A stretch of DNA of 64,000 nt. It comes from Haloplanus aerogenes. Lineage in GTDB: Archaea > Halobacteriota > Halobacteria > Halobacteriales > Haloferacaceae. The notes below the pieces were generated by a model, which saw only the letters and a program-made list of their open reading frames with translations, was not told where the DNA came from and ran no database searches. Location: contig NZ_CP034145.1 of NCBI RefSeq assembly GCF_003856835.1, positions 2,852,001-2,916,000 of the forward strand. Direction: 5' to 3'. This document shows, in pieces, positions 25,712-34,318 of the stretch; position 1 is the first letter of the stretch; every line of letters begins with the position of its first letter. A program made the translations under genes and the position numbers.

Positions 25712-26320
25712 ATGACCGACGAACGCACCCGCCGGACGGTCCTGCGCCTCGCCGTCGGGGCCGGACTGGTGGGACTGGCCGGTTGCCTCACTCCTCGCCG
25801 GCAACCACGACCCGGTGGCGGCGGAGACGGCGGGTCGGGGGCCCGCGGAACGCCCCACAGCCCCGGGAGTGGGCCCCACGACCAACAGGGGACGGGACGC
25901 CACGGCGGCCAACACGGCAGTCCGATGGGGCCACACGGGTCGACGACCCGCCGAGGAACACAGGCGCGGGACGGCGACTCGGCCGATCAGTGGTTAGCCG
26001 ATGTCGACAACTTCGACGGGGTCGTCGACCGAACCAACCGGTCGACGGTGACGGTGCGAGTCGGCGCGGCGGGCAACGGCGGCTACTACGCCTTCGAACC
26101 CCCGGCCGTCCGCGTGTCGCGAGGGACGACCGTCGAGTGGACGTGGACCGGCGAAGGCGGCGCGCACGACGTGGTCGCGCGCGACGGCAGTTTCGAGAGC
26201 GACCTCACCGCGAGCGCCGACGCGACGTTTAGCCACACGTTCGCCACGACCGGAACGTATCCGTACTACTGTACGCCACACCGGTCGCTGGGGATGAAAG
26301 GCATCGTTGTCGTCGTCTGA
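25712..26320 (+). CDS. Halocyanin-like blue copper lipoprotein with His/Gly-rich linker
   Basis: 202 residues. The twin Arg (RTRRTVLRL) and the lipobox LAGC give a Tat-exported lipoprotein. A 70-residue linker follows, rich in Gly, Pro and His (RHGGQHGSPMGPHG). The type 1 copper domain (about 110-202) shows the ligands His (GAHDVV), Cys (YYCTPH), His and Met (SLGMKG). Halocyanins carry electrons outside the membrane, for example to a terminal oxidase. The start at 25712 gives the signal; the upstream frame does not. Confidence 0.9.
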   Translation: MTDERTRRTVLRLAVGAGLVGLAGCLTPRRQPRPGGGGDGGSGARGTPHSPGSGPHDQQGTGRHGGQHGSPMGPHGSTTRRGTQARDGDSADQWLADVDNFDGVVDRTNRSTVTVRVGAAGNGGYYAFEPPAVRVSRGTTVEWTWTGEGGAHDVVARDGSFESDLTASADATFSHTFATTGTYPYYCTPHRSLGMKGIVVVV

Positions 26321-26399
26321 GCGCGTATACGCCACGTTCCCGCGGCAACGGAACCGCCCCGCGATTATATGACAATGGAACAATAATTTTCGAGGTGGC

Positions 26400-27218
26400 A
26401 TGTACCAGGTACTCGTCCCCGTCGACACGAACACGAACCGCGCGCAGCATCAGGCGCAGTACGTCGCTCGCTTGCCCAACGCCGAGTCGACCGTGGCGGC
26501 GACGGTGCTCTACGTCGCGCCGCCGGAGACGTTCGCCTCGGCCGACGAGGTGTCGTTTGCGGAGGTGGACGCCGCCGCCACCGCCGCCGAGATACTCGAA
26601 CGCACCGGTGTCGAGGTCGACCGCCGCGTCGATGGCGGGAGCGTCTCGCGGGCCATCGTCGACGCCATCGAGGACGTGGATGCCGACGAAGTGGTCATGG
26701 GCGGACGGAAACGATCTGGCGTGACCAGCGTGTTGCTCGGAAGTACCGTCCAGGACGTGTTGCTCTCGACGGAGCGGCCGGTCACCGTCACGGGCGAACG
26801 GGTGAGTCTCGGTGACGGGGTGCGCCGGGTACTCGTTCCGGTCGACGAGAGCGAGACGCGGGCGCGCCGACAGGCGGCGTACGTCACTGATCTGCCCGGC
26901 GATCCGTCGAACGTCGAGGCGACCGTGTTCTACGTCTTCCGCCACCAGGATTACGCGGGCGCTCCACCCCACGAGTTCGCGGAGGTGGATAGTGCCGTCG
27001 CCGCCGCCGAGGAACTCGAAGCGGCCGGGGTCGAGGTCGAACGCGTCGCCGAGGGCGGGGAAATCGCCCGGCGCATCCTCCGAGCGGCCGAGGACCGCGC
27101 CGTCGACGGCATCGTGATGGGCGGGCGGAAACGCTCCGGCGTCCAGAAGGTGCTGCTCGGAAGCACGATCCAGGACGTCTTGCTCTCCGCCGAGCGACCG
27201 GTCACGCTGACGGGGTGA
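26400..27218 (+). CDS. Tandem universal stress protein
   Basis: 272 residues with two Usp domains (about 1-130 and 138-272). Each ends with the same block, VMGGRKRSGV followed by a Leu-Leu-Gly-Ser-Thr run and ERPVT, so the protein arose by internal duplication. GRKRSG...GS keeps the nucleotide-binding pattern in both halves. The ATG is preceded by GAGGTGG, a possible ribosome site, and an AT-rich box near 26371. It lies downstream of the halocyanin gene on the same strand. Confidence 0.88.
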   Translation: MYQVLVPVDTNTNRAQHQAQYVARLPNAESTVAATVLYVAPPETFASADEVSFAEVDAAATAAEILERTGVEVDRRVDGGSVSRAIVDAIEDVDADEVVMGGRKRSGVTSVLLGSTVQDVLLSTERPVTVTGERVSLGDGVRRVLVPVDESETRARRQAAYVTDLPGDPSNVEATVFYVFRHQDYAGAPPHEFAEVDSAVAAAEELEAAGVEVERVAEGGEIARRILRAAEDRAVDGIVMGGRKRSGVQKVLLGSTIQDVLLSAERPVTLTG

Positions 27219-28554
27219 GCCCCAGCTGGTCGGCGTGGCGGTCGAGCACGTCGTCGAGCGTGAAGTTCTTCTCGGCCAGTTCGTACCGGACGCGGACGAC
27301 GGGCACGTCCACGTCGATCAGGCGGGCGAGATCGTGTGGCGTCCCGGAGACCACCACCTCGGGATCGGCATTCCGGATCGTCGCCTCGAGGTCCCGAATC
27401 TGCCGGTCGCTGTACCCCATCGCCGGGAGGACGGTGTCGAGGTGGTCGTAGGCCTCGAACACGCGTTGGAGCGACCCGACGGCCACGGGTTCGGGGTCGA
27501 CGATATCGGCGGCGCCGTACTTCCGGGCGGCGAGGAGGCCGGCGCCGTGCGGGGCGTTGCCGTGTGTGAGCGTCGGACCGTCCTCGACGACGAGGACGCG
27601 CTTGCCGGCGATGGCGGACCCGTCGGCCGTGATCGTCGAGTCCGCGTGGATGATCGTCGCGTCGGGATTCACCGCGCGGGCGTTCTCCTCGACCTCCCGA
27701 ATCCCGGCCGCATCGGCCGTGTTCTCCTTGTTGATGAGGACGTAATCCGCGATCCGGAGGTTGGTTTCCCCGGGGTGATAGCGGAGTTCGTCGCCAGCGC
27801 GGTGCGGATCGGCCACCACGACGTGCACGTCGGGCGTGTAGAACGGGAGTTCGTTGTTGCCGCCGTCCCAGACGATCACGTCGGCCTCGGCTTCGGCGCG
27901 GTCGAGGATGGCCGCGTAGTCGACGCCCGCGTAGACGACGTGGCCCCGTTCGATGTGGCCCTCGTACTCCTCGCGTTCCTCGATGGTCACCTGCTGATCG
28001 TCCAGATCGTCGAGGCTGGCGAATCGCTGGACCTTCTGGGCGACGAGGTCGCCGTAAGGCATCGGTTCCCGGACGACGACGACGTCGGCACCGCGGTAGG
28101 CCAGTAAATCCGCGAACTTCCGGGCCGTCTGTGACTTGCCACAGCCCGTTCGGACGGCGTCGACGGCGACGACCGGCACGTCGGCGTCGAGCATCATCCG
28201 GTCCGGACCGACGAGGCGGAAGTCCGCACCCGCAGCGAGCGCGCGCGATGCCTGGTGCATCACGTGTTCGTGCGATACGTCGGAGTACGAGAAGACGACC
28301 GTGTCCACGTCCGCCTCGTCGACGATGGTTTCGAGGTCGAATTCGGGCCGGATCGGAATCCCGTCCGGGTAGCCCTCGCCGGCCAGTTCGGCGGGATATC
28401 GTCGCTCCGGCGGTTCGTCGAGTTCGCCGAGGTTCTGCGACTCGGTGCGCGTGAACGCGACCACTTCGCAGGAGTCGTCGTCGCGGAAGACGGTGTTGAA
28501 GTCGTGGAAGTCACGCCCCGCCGCGCCCATGATGACGACGCGCGTCGTGTTCAT
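27202..28554 (-). CDS. Cyclic 2,3-diphosphoglycerate-synthetase-like P-loop protein
   Basis: 450 residues. An N-terminal Rossmann-like region (TTRVVIMGAAGRDFHDFN) is followed by a P-loop (DAVRTGCGKSQTARKFADLL) and a long C-terminal domain. The layout matches the archaeal family annotated as cyclic 2,3-diphosphoglycerate synthetase, which makes an osmo- and thermoprotective metabolite in methanogens. In haloarchaea its real reaction is uncertain; some annotate it only as a GTPase. The 3' end overlaps the Usp gene by 17 nt. It is divergent from arcC. Confidence 0.8.
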   Translation of the reverse strand: MNTTRVVIMGAAGRDFHDFNTVFRDDDSCEVVAFTRTESQNLGELDEPPERRYPAELAGEGYPDGIPIRPEFDLETIVDEADVDTVVFSYSDVSHEHVMHQASRALAAGADFRLVGPDRMMLDADVPVVAVDAVRTGCGKSQTARKFADLLAYRGADVVVVREPMPYGDLVAQKVQRFASLDDLDDQQVTIEEREEYEGHIERGHVVYAGVDYAAILDRAEAEADVIVWDGGNNELPFYTPDVHVVVADPHRAGDELRYHPGETNLRIADYVLINKENTADAAGIREVEENARAVNPDATIIHADSTITADGSAIAGKRVLVVEDGPTLTHGNAPHGAGLLAARKYGAADIVDPEPVAVGSLQRVFEAYDHLDTVLPAMGYSDRQIRDLEATIRNADPEVVVSGTPHDLARLIDVDVPVVRVRYELAEKNFTLDDVLDRHADQLGLTPSA

Positions 28555-28646
28555 ATGTCAACAGTACGCGGCAGACGACAAGATAGTTCCCCGGCCCCGT
28601 GTATGAGGGACCGCCTCTATAACTGCCCGCGGCGCGTCGATGGAGT

Positions 28647-29585
28647 ATGAACGACACGCGGAGCGACGGGACCGATCCGCTCGTGGTGGCGCTCGGTGGA
28701 AACACGCTCCTCGGCCAACACGGCCCGTGGACCGCCGACGAACAGCGCTCGGCGGTCGAGCGCACGGCCCGACACCTCACGGACACCCTCGACCCCGGAA
28801 CCGACCTCGTCCTCACGCACGGCAACGGCCCGCAGGTCGGCAATCTGCTCGTCCAACAGGAGGCCGCCGCGGAGACGCCACAGTTGCCCCTCGACGTGCT
28901 GGTGGCCGAGACGCAGGCACAGATCGGCTACATGCTCCAGCAGGCACTCGACAACGAACGACCGACCGAGACCGAGGTCATGACGCTCGTGACGCAGGTG
29001 GTCGTCGACGGCGACGACCCCGCGTTCGCCCGGCCGACGAAACCCGTCGGTCCCTTCTACACGGAGACGGAGGCGGCCGAGAAGCCGTTCGAGACGCGCG
29101 CCGTGTCGGACGGCGAGCGCCCCTACCGGCGGGTCGTCCCCTCACCGGATCCCGTCGAGGTGGTCGAGGCCGACGAAATTGCGGAACTCGTCGCCCGCGG
29201 GAACACCGTGGTCTGTGCCGGGGGAGGCGGCGTGCCGGTCGTCCGCGATGGGGGCCTCCGCGGCGTCGAAGCGGTCGTGGACAAGGACCGAACCTCGCAG
29301 TTGCTCGCGACGGCGCTCGGCGCCGACACATTAGTCCTCCTGACCGACGTGGCGCACGCGTACGTGAACTACGGCGAGGCGGATCAGCGGCCGCTGGGAC
29401 GGGTCACGGCCGCCGACCTGCGGAAACACCTCGACGCGGAAGAGTTCGGCGAGGGGAGCATGCAGCCGAAAGTCGAGGCCTGCCTCCGGTTCGTGGCGGC
29501 AGGCGGCGAACGCGCGATTATCACGACGCCCGACCAACTGGGCGACGCGCTGGCCGGCGAGGCCGGGACGCGGGTGGTGGCGTGA
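28647..29585 (+). CDS. arcC: Carbamate kinase
   Basis: 312 residues. VVALGGNTLLG at the N-terminus, LTHGNGPQVGNLL and the late GSMQPKVEACLRF are the amino-acid-kinase-fold signatures of ArcC. The enzyme makes ATP and carbamate from carbamoyl phosphate, or the reverse. No arginine deiminase or ornithine carbamoyltransferase gene is near, so the classic deiminase pathway is not implied here. It shares a 92-nt divergent promoter region with the synthetase-like gene. Confidence 0.93.
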   Translation: MNDTRSDGTDPLVVALGGNTLLGQHGPWTADEQRSAVERTARHLTDTLDPGTDLVLTHGNGPQVGNLLVQQEAAAETPQLPLDVLVAETQAQIGYMLQQALDNERPTETEVMTLVTQVVVDGDDPAFARPTKPVGPFYTETEAAEKPFETRAVSDGERPYRRVVPSPDPVEVVEADEIAELVARGNTVVCAGGGGVPVVRDGGLRGVEAVVDKDRTSQLLATALGADTLVLLTDVAHAYVNYGEADQRPLGRVTAADLRKHLDAEEFGEGSMQPKVEACLRFVAAGGERAIITTPDQLGDALAGEAGTRVVA

Positions 29586-29597
29586 GCCGCGTCGGTG

Positions 29598-30215
29598 TCA
29601 GGCGCGATAGCGCGCCGGGACGTACGCCAGGACTCCCTCGGGGGCGAGCGGCGTGAGCACGCGGTCGACGAGCACGACGGCGAGAGCGGGCAGGACGCGC
29701 CGGACGGTGGTATAGACGGCTGCGACGGCCAGCGCACCGACCACGAGCCAGCGGAGGGGGGCGCCGAGCGAGACGAGGAGGGGGACCGCGAGCGCGACGG
29801 AGAGGAAGAAATCTCCGGGCGAACCGTCGTAGCGGACCCACCGACGCGGCGCGATCCAGCGGCGGTTGTAGTGGTCGTAGACGGCGCGGTCGGAGGTCGC
29901 CTCCCACGGGCGGAGTTCGAGCCCACCCCCGAACGCGTCGGCGACGCTGTGGACGGCCGCCCCGAGGAGGACGAACGCAGTAGCGACCGTCAGGAGGGTG
30001 GGGACCGCGACGGCGAGCGCGAGCGCCACCGCCGCCAGCGCGGAGTAGTACACCGGATAGTGGAGCGTCTTCCGGTGCCCGGCATAGAGGTCGAGGTCAG
30101 GTAACACGCCGCCGACGAGCCCCGCGACGAGTGCGACGGCGCCGAACTCCGGGCTGACGTACGCCACCGGGAGGGCGAGGACCATCCCCGCGATGGCGTG
30201 GGTCGGGAGCATCAT
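29598..30215 (-). CDS. Membrane-bound metal-dependent hydrolase family protein (YdjM/DUF457)
   Basis: 205 residues. The start MMLPTHAIAGMVLALPVAY and the following GGVLPDLDLYAGHRKTLHYPVYY carry the family's conserved His and Asp residues; several TM segments follow. YdjM-type proteins are annotated as inner-membrane metal-dependent hydrolases; the substrate is unknown. The ATGs at 30215 and 30212 are both near the family start; the frame's extension to 30248 is not needed. Confidence 0.82.
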   Translation of the reverse strand: MMLPTHAIAGMVLALPVAYVSPEFGAVALVAGLVGGVLPDLDLYAGHRKTLHYPVYYSALAAVALALAVAVPTLLTVATAFVLLGAAVHSVADAFGGGLELRPWEATSDRAVYDHYNRRWIAPRRWVRYDGSPGDFFLSVALAVPLLVSLGAPLRWLVVGALAVAAVYTTVRRVLPALAVVLVDRVLTPLAPEGVLAYVPARYRA

Positions 30216-30472
30216 CGTGTCGGTTTGTATGGAACAGGATTTGATCAATGTATCGGTGATTCATACGGCGTGACGGAGGCGAACCAATCAGTTGGCCACA
30301 ACATTCATGTTATGCAATGACATAGCATAGTGTGGAGAGGTGATGAGGTAGTCCATCGAAAGATCCCCCCGACCGCGACATGCCGCGCGGCGAACGCACC
30401 GCTTTTCCGCGACCCCGTTTTCCCGTCCGAACTCCGAACCGTTAACACTCCGTCCATCCGAATCGGTGCCCG

Positions 30473-31225
30473 ATGGGTACCGTACTGAGCCTCGTCGCCG
30501 ACGTGCAGTACGATCTCCAACGACTCCACGGGCTCTGGATGGCGCTGGCGTTCCCCCAGTTGCGCGACTCCCATCCCGTCGTGTCGCGGTGGACGCCGAC
30601 CACGACGCGGGAGCGCGTGACGTATCGGGTGTGGGCGGTGCTCGGGGCACTGGGACTGTTCGTCGGCTACCCGCTCGCCGTCCTCGGGCTCCTGATCCGG
30701 TTTCACGTGCGGCGATTCGACCGCACGGCGACCCGACTCGGTGCCGTCGGGACCGTCCTCCTCGCCGCCCTCGTCTGGGGGGCGCTGACCGCACTCGCTC
30801 GACTCCGCTTCTCGACAGAGGGCTTTCTCGCCGTCGCCGCCGCGGGCACCGTCGCCGTCCTCTCGACGATTCTCGCACTCCTCTTCCGGCGAATCGGCGG
30901 CCGCGTGACGACCGTCTTCGTCGCCTACCCGTTCGCCGTCGTCGCCGTCTTCCTGCCACCCGTCGTCGCCGCGCTCTACTCGCCGACGCTCGCGAGCGTC
31001 GTCTTCCCGCGGAGTGAGACGCTGGCCATCTGGCTCCTCGACAGCGTCCTCACCTACGGGAACCTGAACACCCTCCTCCGCCAGCGGTTCGAACTCGTCG
31101 GCTTCGCGTACGTCGCGATGTGGGGCAGTCTCGCCGTCCCGGTGGGGTGGGCGCTCGGCCTGCTGGTGACGCTGGCGAACCTCGTCCGACCGAGTAGCGG
31201 GGACGAGGAGGAAGGAGACGGATAG
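30473..31225 (+). CDS. Hypothetical membrane protein, about 6 TM
   Basis: 250 residues. A short soluble N-terminus (VQYDLQRLHGLWMALAFPQLRD) is followed by about six TM segments, e.g. LGALGLFVGYPLAVLGLLIRF and FAVVAVFLPPVVAALY, and an acidic C-terminus. No transporter or enzyme motif is recognised. The 257-nt upstream gap (30216-30472) is AT-richer around 30300-30345. Confidence 0.6.
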   Translation: MGTVLSLVADVQYDLQRLHGLWMALAFPQLRDSHPVVSRWTPTTTRERVTYRVWAVLGALGLFVGYPLAVLGLLIRFHVRRFDRTATRLGAVGTVLLAALVWGALTALARLRFSTEGFLAVAAAGTVAVLSTILALLFRRIGGRVTTVFVAYPFAVVAVFLPPVVAALYSPTLASVVFPRSETLAIWLLDSVLTYGNLNTLLRQRFELVGFAYVAMWGSLAVPVGWALGLLVTLANLVRPSSGDEEEGDG

Positions 31226-31259
31226 ACACCTCCAAGGGGCCGGGGCGACTGCTCCGACT

Positions 31260-31406
31260 GTGGTCGTCATCGTGACCTGCGAGGAGTGTGGGCGGGGGTA
31301 CTCTCACACCCGCTTCGTCGGCGAACCCGACCGGCACGGCGCCCGGCCGATCCAGTGTCCGAACTGTTACGCGTATCTGGGGCGGACGGAGCAGGAGTCT
31401 GGGTGA
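31260..31406 (+). CDS. Small CPxC-type zinc-finger protein
   Basis: A 48-codon ORF with GTG start encodes two Cys pairs: CEEC (7-10) and CPNC (33-36), a compact zinc-ribbon. It starts 34 nt after the preceding gene. The second GTG (31272) would cut off only four residues. Haloarchaeal genomes carry many such one-domain zinc-finger microproteins. The stop TGA overlaps the 20-nt copy of the tRNA-iMet tail. Confidence 0.55.
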   Translation: MVVIVTCEECGRGYSHTRFVGEPDRHGARPIQCPNCYAYLGRTEQESG

Positions 31407-31553
31407 GCGGGAGGTAGATTTGAACCACGCCGAGACGTTCCTGCTCGCTTCGCTGCGCGGGCTGCGACTCGCCTGGTTCAAATCTACTGGGCATTTTTCG
31501 GCCGACCGGCTCCCTCCTCGCTTCGCTCGTCGGTCGCGGTGTCGGCCGAAAAA
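31406..31553 (-). repeat. tRNA-iMet tail module: tRNA 3'-end copy plus nested inverted repeats
   Basis: The region downstream of tRNA-iMet contains a 20-nt exact copy (31406-31425) of the tRNA's 3' end (31555-31574). A 14-bp inverted T-arm repeat (31414-31427 with 31474-31487) follows, then a second 14-bp inverted repeat (31493-31506 with 31541-31554) abutting the tRNA. The loop includes CTCGCTTCGCTGCGCG (31444-31459), which recurs next to tRNA-Lys. The function is unknown. Confidence 0.75.
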
Positions 31554-31628
31554 TAGCGGGAGGTAGATTTGAACTACCGATCTCCGGGTTATGAGCCCGG
31601 CGGAATCTCCTGGCTATCCCATCCCGCT
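31554..31628 (-). tRNA. Initiator tRNA-Met (CAT)
   Basis: 75 nt. The acceptor stem AGCGGGA pairs with TCCCGCT, giving the A1:U72 pair of archaeal initiators. The anticodon stem CCGGG/CCCGG has three consecutive G:C pairs next to the loop, another initiator hallmark. The anticodon is CAT. No intron is present. Confidence 0.93.
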
Positions 31629-31677
31629 ACCAGCGTCTATCCGCGAGACGGCGTTAAGGGTTTTGAAATCGGAACTG

Positions 31678-33552
31678 TCAATCCATTGCCTCCGGCGACG
31701 CGAACCGAGCGGGGAGGTCCTCGACCGATCCCACCTGCACCGCCCAGAGGTCGGCGTAGAGGCCGTCCTGCGCGAGTAGCTCCTCGTGCGTCCCGTGCTC
31801 GACCAACTGCCCGTCGTCGAACACGAGGATGGTGTCGGCGTCCCGCACCGTCGACAGCCGGTGGGCGATGGCGAAGGTGGTGCGGTCGGCGGTCAGTTCC
31901 GCGAGTTGCCGCCGGATCACCGTCTCCGTCTCGTTGTCGACGTGGCTCGTGGCCTCGTCGAGGACGAAGAGTTCGGGGTCGGTCACCAGCGCCCGCGCGA
32001 TGGCGAGGCGCTGCCGCTGGCCGCCGGAGAGCTTCACGCCGCGCTCCCCGACGACGGTGTCGTAGCCGTCGGGCAGGTCGGTCACGAACTCGTGGGCGCC
32101 GGCGCGCTTCGCGGCCTCGACGACCGCCGCTCGGTCCGCGTCCTCGCGGCCGTACCGGATGTTCTCGGCGACGGTGCCGTGGAACAGGTACGGCTCCTGA
32201 CTCACGTAGCCGATGGCGTCCCGGAGGCTGGTGCGGGTCAGATCACGGACGTCGTGGCCGTCGATACGGACGGCGCCCGCGTCCACCTCGTAGAACCGGA
32301 GGAGGAGTTTCAGGAGCGTCGTCTTTCCCGCCCCGGTCGGGCCGACGACGCCGACGAAGTCGCCGGGGGCGACGGCGAAGCTCACGTCTTCGAGGACGCG
32401 TCCGTCGCTTCCGGGGTAGGCGAAGGAGACGTGCTCGTAGGTCACGCGCCCCTCGGGGTCGACGAGGTCGACGGCGTCGTCGACTTCGGGGAGTCGTGGC
32501 CGGCGCTCCTCCACGTCGACGATGCGAGCGGCGGCGGCGCTGGCGTACTGGTAATCGTCGAGTACTTCCCCGACCCGTCGCATCGGGTAGCGGAACCGAC
32601 GGCTGTAGAGCAGGAAGGTGACCAGCACGCCCGCCGAGAGGGGTTCGGTGAAGACGAAGGGCGGCCCGAACAGCACCCACCAGCCCCCGAGCAGGAAGGT
32701 GACCGTGTAGCCCGTCGCGGTGATGGCCCGCACGACGGGGAAGAAGGCGATACGAACGCGGATGGCGTCCCACTGCCGGTCGAGATACGATCCCGACGCC
32801 GAAGCGACGCGGTCGTTCTCGAAGGCCTCGTTCGTGTAGGCTTTCACCGTCTCGATGCCGCCGAGGTTGTTCTCCAGGCGCGCGTTGAGCGAGCCCACCT
32901 GCTCGCGCACGGCGCCGTATTTCGGCTGAATACGCCGCACGAACACGACGGACACGGCGACGAGGATTGGGACGACAGCGAGCGACACCAGCGCGAGCTG
33001 CCAGTTCAGCCAGAGCATGATGGCGCCGATGACGACGACGCGGGTCACGATGCGCATCGCGTTGTGGAGGCTCGTCGTGAGAAACTCCTCCAGCTGGTTC
33101 ACGTCGTTGTTGAGGACGCTCATCAGTTCGCCCGTCTGCGTCCCCTCGAAGAAGGCGAGTTCGAGGTCCTGCATCGTCCGATAGGCGGCCGTCCGCACCG
33201 CGTGCTGGAGGTGCTGGGCGAAGTGGTTCCACGCCCAACTGTTGATCCACGCGAGGCCCGCAGCGCCGAGATAGCAGGCGAACGCGACACCGACGAGCAG
33301 GCCGAACTGCGCGCGGACGGCGGTCGGGAGCCACGCGTCGGGGACTAGCGGGAGCGCGAAGGGCCGGGCGTCCGTGAAGAACACGTCGATAGCCAGTCCG
33401 AGGAGGTACGACGGGAGGAGTTCGAGCGCGATGGAGCAGGCGCTGGCGACGCCACCGAGGAGGAACGCGGGGAGGTGCGACCGGCCGTAGGTCAGCAGGA
33501 CGCGGCGGAGTGGGGCGTCGTAGTCACCCGATTCCGGTGTGTCGTCGCGCAC
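31678..33552 (-). CDS. ABC transporter: fused permease and ATPase (multidrug/lipid exporter type)
   Basis: About 624 residues from a GTG at 33552 (start uncertain). Six TM helices (about 20-320) precede an ATPase with Walker A (VGPTGAGKTTLLKLL), the signature LSGGQRQRLAIARAL, Walker B (LFVLDEATS) and the switch His (AIAHRLSTV). As a homodimeric half-transporter of the MsbA/LmrA type it would export lipids, drugs or peptides. The substrate is unknown. It begins 50 nt after tRNA-iMet's 5' end on the same strand. Confidence 0.9.
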   Translation of the reverse strand: MRDDTPESGDYDAPLRRVLLTYGRSHLPAFLLGGVASACSIALELLPSYLLGLAIDVFFTDARPFALPLVPDAWLPTAVRAQFGLLVGVAFACYLGAAGLAWINSWAWNHFAQHLQHAVRTAAYRTMQDLELAFFEGTQTGELMSVLNNDVNQLEEFLTTSLHNAMRIVTRVVVIGAIMLWLNWQLALVSLAVVPILVAVSVVFVRRIQPKYGAVREQVGSLNARLENNLGGIETVKAYTNEAFENDRVASASGSYLDRQWDAIRVRIAFFPVVRAITATGYTVTFLLGGWWVLFGPPFVFTEPLSAGVLVTFLLYSRRFRYPMRRVGEVLDDYQYASAAAARIVDVEERRPRLPEVDDAVDLVDPEGRVTYEHVSFAYPGSDGRVLEDVSFAVAPGDFVGVVGPTGAGKTTLLKLLLRFYEVDAGAVRIDGHDVRDLTRTSLRDAIGYVSQEPYLFHGTVAENIRYGREDADRAAVVEAAKRAGAHEFVTDLPDGYDTVVGERGVKLSGGQRQRLAIARALVTDPELFVLDEATSHVDNETETVIRRQLAELTADRTTFAIAHRLSTVRDADTILVFDDGQLVEHGTHEELLAQDGLYADLWAVQVGSVEDLPARFASPEAMD

Positions 33553-33641
33553 GCCCCCACGAAGGCGACGGCCGACCAAAACGTCTCGGGGCAAGTATCT
33601 TCGCCGAACGTTTAATGACACTCGGTGACACATTGCGGGGC

Positions 33642-33821
33642 ATGGTCGAAGCGTTCGTCAGATTGCTGTGCCCCGAGTGTGGGAAAGATTGGGAAGACGC
33701 GCCGACGGAGCTTCCTGCCCCGAAAAAGAATTTCAGTTGTCCCACGTGCCACGCGACGCGCCGACTCGCGGAGTTCATGCGGACCGAGCGCGACTTGGAG
33801 CTGGTAAAACAGTTCGAGTAG
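33642..33821 (+). CDS. Conserved haloarchaeal zinc-ribbon protein
   Basis: 59 residues. LLCPECGKDWEDAPTELP and FSCPTCHATR give a C-x2-C / C-x2-C zinc-ribbon. The start at 33642 (MVEAFVRLLCPECG) matches the conserved shape; an in-frame ATG at 33615 is an alternative. It is convergent and nearly touching the aIF2-beta gene. The role is unknown, perhaps in nucleic-acid binding. Confidence 0.75.
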   Translation: MVEAFVRLLCPECGKDWEDAPTELPAPKKNFSCPTCHATRRLAEFMRTERDLELVKQFE

Positions 33822-34229
33822 TCAAAGGTCCGGTACGGCCGACAACGCCCCGCAAGCGTCGCATTTCAACACGGTCGCGCTGCGCTCGTCCACCAGCCGT
33901 GTGTCCGGCGAGCCACACTCCGAACACGTCACGAAGGACTCGACGTACTCGTCGATGGCGTCGGCCACGCGCGACTGCTTGAAGTCGCCGGTGAACCGGG
34001 CCCGCCCCCGGTCGTCGATGCTGGCGCTGGTGCCGAGCTCCGACTGCAGGAACTTGAGCAGGTGGTCCTGCGCCCGGTTCAGGCGGTCGATGGTCGCCTG
34101 AAAGTTCTCGTAGATGGTGACGTTGCCCTCGGGACGAACCTCGGGGTCGGGAACTTGAAATCGATCGGCTGCGTCGCCTACCTCCGGCGTCTCGGTCAGT
34201 GCCCGGTCGAGACTGTCTTCGTAATCCAT
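33822..34229 (-). CDS. Translation initiation factor aIF2 subunit beta
   Basis: 135 residues from the ATG at 34229 (MDYEDSLDRAL). The central fold and the C-terminal zinc-ribbon (CSECGSPDTRLVDERSATVLKCDACGA) are diagnostic. aIF2-beta assists aIF2-gamma and alpha in delivering initiator Met-tRNA to the small subunit. Its presence 2.2 kb from the initiator tRNA gene is probably coincidental. Confidence 0.93.
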   Translation of the reverse strand: MDYEDSLDRALTETPEVGDAADRFQVPDPEVRPEGNVTIYENFQATIDRLNRAQDHLLKFLQSELGTSASIDDRGRARFTGDFKQSRVADAIDEYVESFVTCSECGSPDTRLVDERSATVLKCDACGALSAVPDL

Positions 34230-34318
34230 GAGTCGATGTGGCACCCCCGGCGACTAAAACGTTTCAGAACGGGGCGAGACGGACGAGACAGTCGCCGTGC
34301 GCGACGACGAGTGACGTG

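Noticed and set aside
28555-28646. Arginine-deiminase pathway genes near arcC
   Set aside because: Neither arcA nor arcB is present on either side; the neighbours are unrelated families.
31406-31553. Insertion sequence or second tRNA beside tRNA-iMet
   Set aside because: No transposase and no complete cloverleaf; only a 20-nt tail copy and inverted repeats.
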